NCBI GenBank assembly: GCA_002404215.1
Contig: DHJG01000223.1
Coordinates: 2,892-9,183 of the forward strand
Length of the DNA stretch: 6,292 nucleotides
Reading direction: 5' to 3'
Origin: Desulfosporosinus sp. UBA4726
GTDB taxonomy: Bacteria > Bacillota > Desulfitobacteriia > Desulfitobacteriales > Desulfitobacteriaceae
A program made the position numbers and the translations under genes. The notes beneath the pieces are model-generated. The model had not been told where the DNA came from. It was given only the letters and a program-made list of their open reading frames with translations, and ran no database searches. Of the stretch, positions 5,425-6,292 are shown one piece after another. Each line of letters begins with the position of its first letter. Positions within the stretch are counted from its first letter, which is position 1.

Positions 5425-6057
5425 CTAATGTAACAGTTCGTAAATTCCCATAAGAACAAGTAAAGCTCCTGAAAATTTTTGAGACAAGCTTTCAAGGCGG
5501 TTTGAAGCAGTTTTCCAACCAGTCCAATATCCCGAACTAATGGTAACCATACTAAAAATGAAAACCGAGATTGCCAAAGGAAGAGGTGTTAGCCCAGTAA
5601 GTCCAGCACCAACCCCAGTGGCAATACAGTTAAATGATAGGGTTAATCCTAAAGCCATGGCTTCTTTTGTTGATATGATACCGTTGGCGTCTAAATCGGC
5701 TAAAGATGGGTTTTTAGTAATTTGGACAATACAACTCAGAGGCTTTATCGCAACAGAATAAGTTTTCATGACTGGAATGGCCGCTGGCAAGTTATTGTCA
5801 GATATAGACTTCTGCACCATAACCCAAACTCCTATAACAACTATCATTAACGCCCCAAGCAAATTGGCTTCCGTCATAAATTGGCTAAGCAGATGCCCAG
5901 ATAAAACAGAAATGAACGTAACAATCCCTGATAATAAGGCAATTGAGAAGTTTGAGAGGAAAGGAATACGTATTTTTTGAACTCCATAACTAACACCCAC
6001 ACCGAAGTTATCAAGATTTGCCGCAAGGCCTAAAAAAAGTGCAGAAATTATGTGCAT
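5425..6057 (-). CDS. ytaF: Sporulation membrane protein YtaF (MntP-like superfamily)
   Basis: 210 residues, the usual YtaF length. The ATG at 6057 has a perfect AAGGAGG 6 bases upstream. About six membrane helices are visible, in two halves: roughly 2-22, 36-60, 65-82, then 133-153, 158-175 and 194-208. The first half opens with NLDNFGVGVSYG (14-25), the YtaF signature. The second has EAMALGLTLSFNCIATGVGAGL (132-153), a comparable polar-in-membrane motif as in MntP-type Mn efflux proteins. A hydrophilic loop between the halves contains DLDANGIISTKE (121-132), which fits an EF-hand loop. The transport substrate of YtaF is not established; the family is tied to sporulation. Its SD lies inside a long hairpin, so translation may be regulated. 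The stop abuts the remains of a pseudogene. Confidence 0.92.
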   Translation of the reverse strand: MHIISALFLGLAANLDNFGVGVSYGVQKIRIPFLSNFSIALLSGIVTFISVLSGHLLSQFMTEANLLGALMIVVIGVWVMVQKSISDNNLPAAIPVMKTYSVAIKPLSCIVQITKNPSLADLDANGIISTKEAMALGLTLSFNCIATGVGAGLTGLTPLPLAISVFIFSMVTISSGYWTGWKTASNRLESLSQKFSGALLVLMGIYELLH

Positions 6058-6064
6058 TATATTC

Positions 6065-6121
6065 CTCCTTGAAATAATATGTGTTGAAATTTCGCTTTTT
6101 CAACACATATTATTCAAGGAG
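6065..6121 (-). promoter_or_regulatory. 24-bp hairpin sequestering the ytaF ribosome binding site
   Basis: Arms 6065-6089 and 6098-6121 are complementary over 24 bp with one bulged A and an 8-nt loop. In the mRNA the distal arm ends with AAGGAG of the SD, and the proximal arm supplies the matching anti-SD CTCCTT. No T-tract follows, so it is not a terminator. Any transcript starting upstream should have poor ytaF translation unless the hairpin is opened. A possible -35/-10 pair (TTGAAA at 6103-6098, 18 bases, TATTAT at 6079-6074) also lies inside the hairpin; a start there would give a nearly leaderless message free of the hairpin. Confidence 0.65.
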
Positions 6122-6292
6122 AAAAGTACTTGCTATTGGTTTATTTTGGTAATACAGGTCGTCTGGCTTCTACATAGGGTTCCTTTTGATAATGAGTGAG
6201 ACACCCAGTTGGAAGATTGAGTTGGAAGTTTCACTATTCACCAGTATCCCAATCAAACGGTATCCCACGTCAGATCTCCTCCTTGTGTCCAA
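6122..6292 (-). other. Possible structured leader of ytaF with a B12-box-like sequence
   Basis: Minus-strand AAGCCAG-acg-ACCTG (about 6169-6155) resembles the cobalamin-riboswitch B12 box (rAGYCMGgAgaCCkGCc) but lacks its final GCC. Upstream are a direct repeat CTTCCAACT (two copies 4 bases apart, within about 6207-6230) and a long imperfect stem pairing GGTGAATAGTGA with TCACTCATTATC. I could not lay out a full cobalamin fold: the usual GGTGAAA/TCC element and the CCACTGT core are not convincing. It may instead be an unknown leader or the end of an upstream gene. Confidence 0.3.
6170..6268 (-). CDS. Possible 32-residue small protein or leader peptide
   Basis: GTG at 6268 is preceded by AAGGAGGAG (6284-6276) with an ideal 7-base spacing, and 32 codons run to TAG at 6172-6170. 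The peptide begins GYRLIGILVNSE and ends LGVSLIIKRNPM; it is moderately hydrophobic with no family I recognise. The same frame stays open to the window edge, so it may be the 3' end of a longer gene. It overlaps the possible structured leader, so a leader-peptide role is conceivable. Low confidence. Confidence 0.25.
   Translation of the reverse strand: MGYRLIGILVNSETSNSIFQLGVSLIIKRNPM

Noticed and set aside
6058..6292. yybP-ykoY manganese riboswitch upstream of the MntP-like ytaF
   Set aside because: I looked for its conserved GGGGAGUAG and paired CUUUG-type loop sequences on the minus strand and did not find them.

Overview
This 6.3-kb window most likely comes from an anaerobic, spore-forming Clostridia-type Firmicute, probably of the Desulfosporosinus/Desulfitobacterium kind. 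That is an inference from gene content, moderate GC and strong AAGGAGG-type ribosome binding sites. The gene content includes a sigI-rsgI pair, the sporulation-associated membrane protein YtaF, a NapH/NosR-type membrane ferredoxin and a small secreted DSLVTAGT-repeat protein. Every gene I can support lies on the minus strand, so transcription reads from high to low coordinates.

Layout in transcriptional order. (1) 6292-6058: a leader or upstream region with a 32-codon open frame behind a very good Shine-Dalgarno (SD), a B12-box-like sequence, and a 24-bp hairpin whose distal arm contains the ribosome binding site of the next gene. (2) 6057-5425: ytaF, a six-helix membrane protein with an EF-hand-like loop. 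(3) 5424-5120: the decayed remains of a small secreted repeat protein, without a start codon and with an in-frame TAG, followed by a strong 17-bp-stem terminator (5053-5015). (4) 5014-4736: gene-poor, with a 22-bp-period TCATGA direct repeat. (5) 4735-4328: a secreted Met/Gln-rich 135-aa protein. (6) 4327-3988: intergenic, with a nested palindrome and a candidate promoter. (7) 3987-3400 and 3380-2028: a two-gene operon encoding a Met-rich, membrane-anchored YtkA/FixH-like protein and a polytopic protein with two [4Fe-4S] ferredoxin motifs, closed by a hairpin. (8) 2027-1728: intergenic, with an orphan plus-strand-oriented terminator and a candidate SigI-type promoter. (9) 1727-999 and 994-1 (running off the window): sigI and a transmembrane RsgI-like anti-sigma factor with a Met/Pro/Ser-rich extracytoplasmic tail.

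How the parts may work together (inference). The Met-rich protein, the FixH/YtkA-like protein and the NapH/CcoG-like ferredoxin look like an envelope copper-handling or metal-reduction module: Met-only clusters suit Cu(I), and CcoG-type ferredoxins reduce Cu(II). The nearby RsgI also ends in a Met-rich extracytoplasmic tail, so it could sense the same envelope condition. Its periplasmic domain has Asn-Lys where RsgI proteins normally have the Asn-Pro self-cleavage site, so its signalling may differ from the known model. None of this can be proved from sequence alone.
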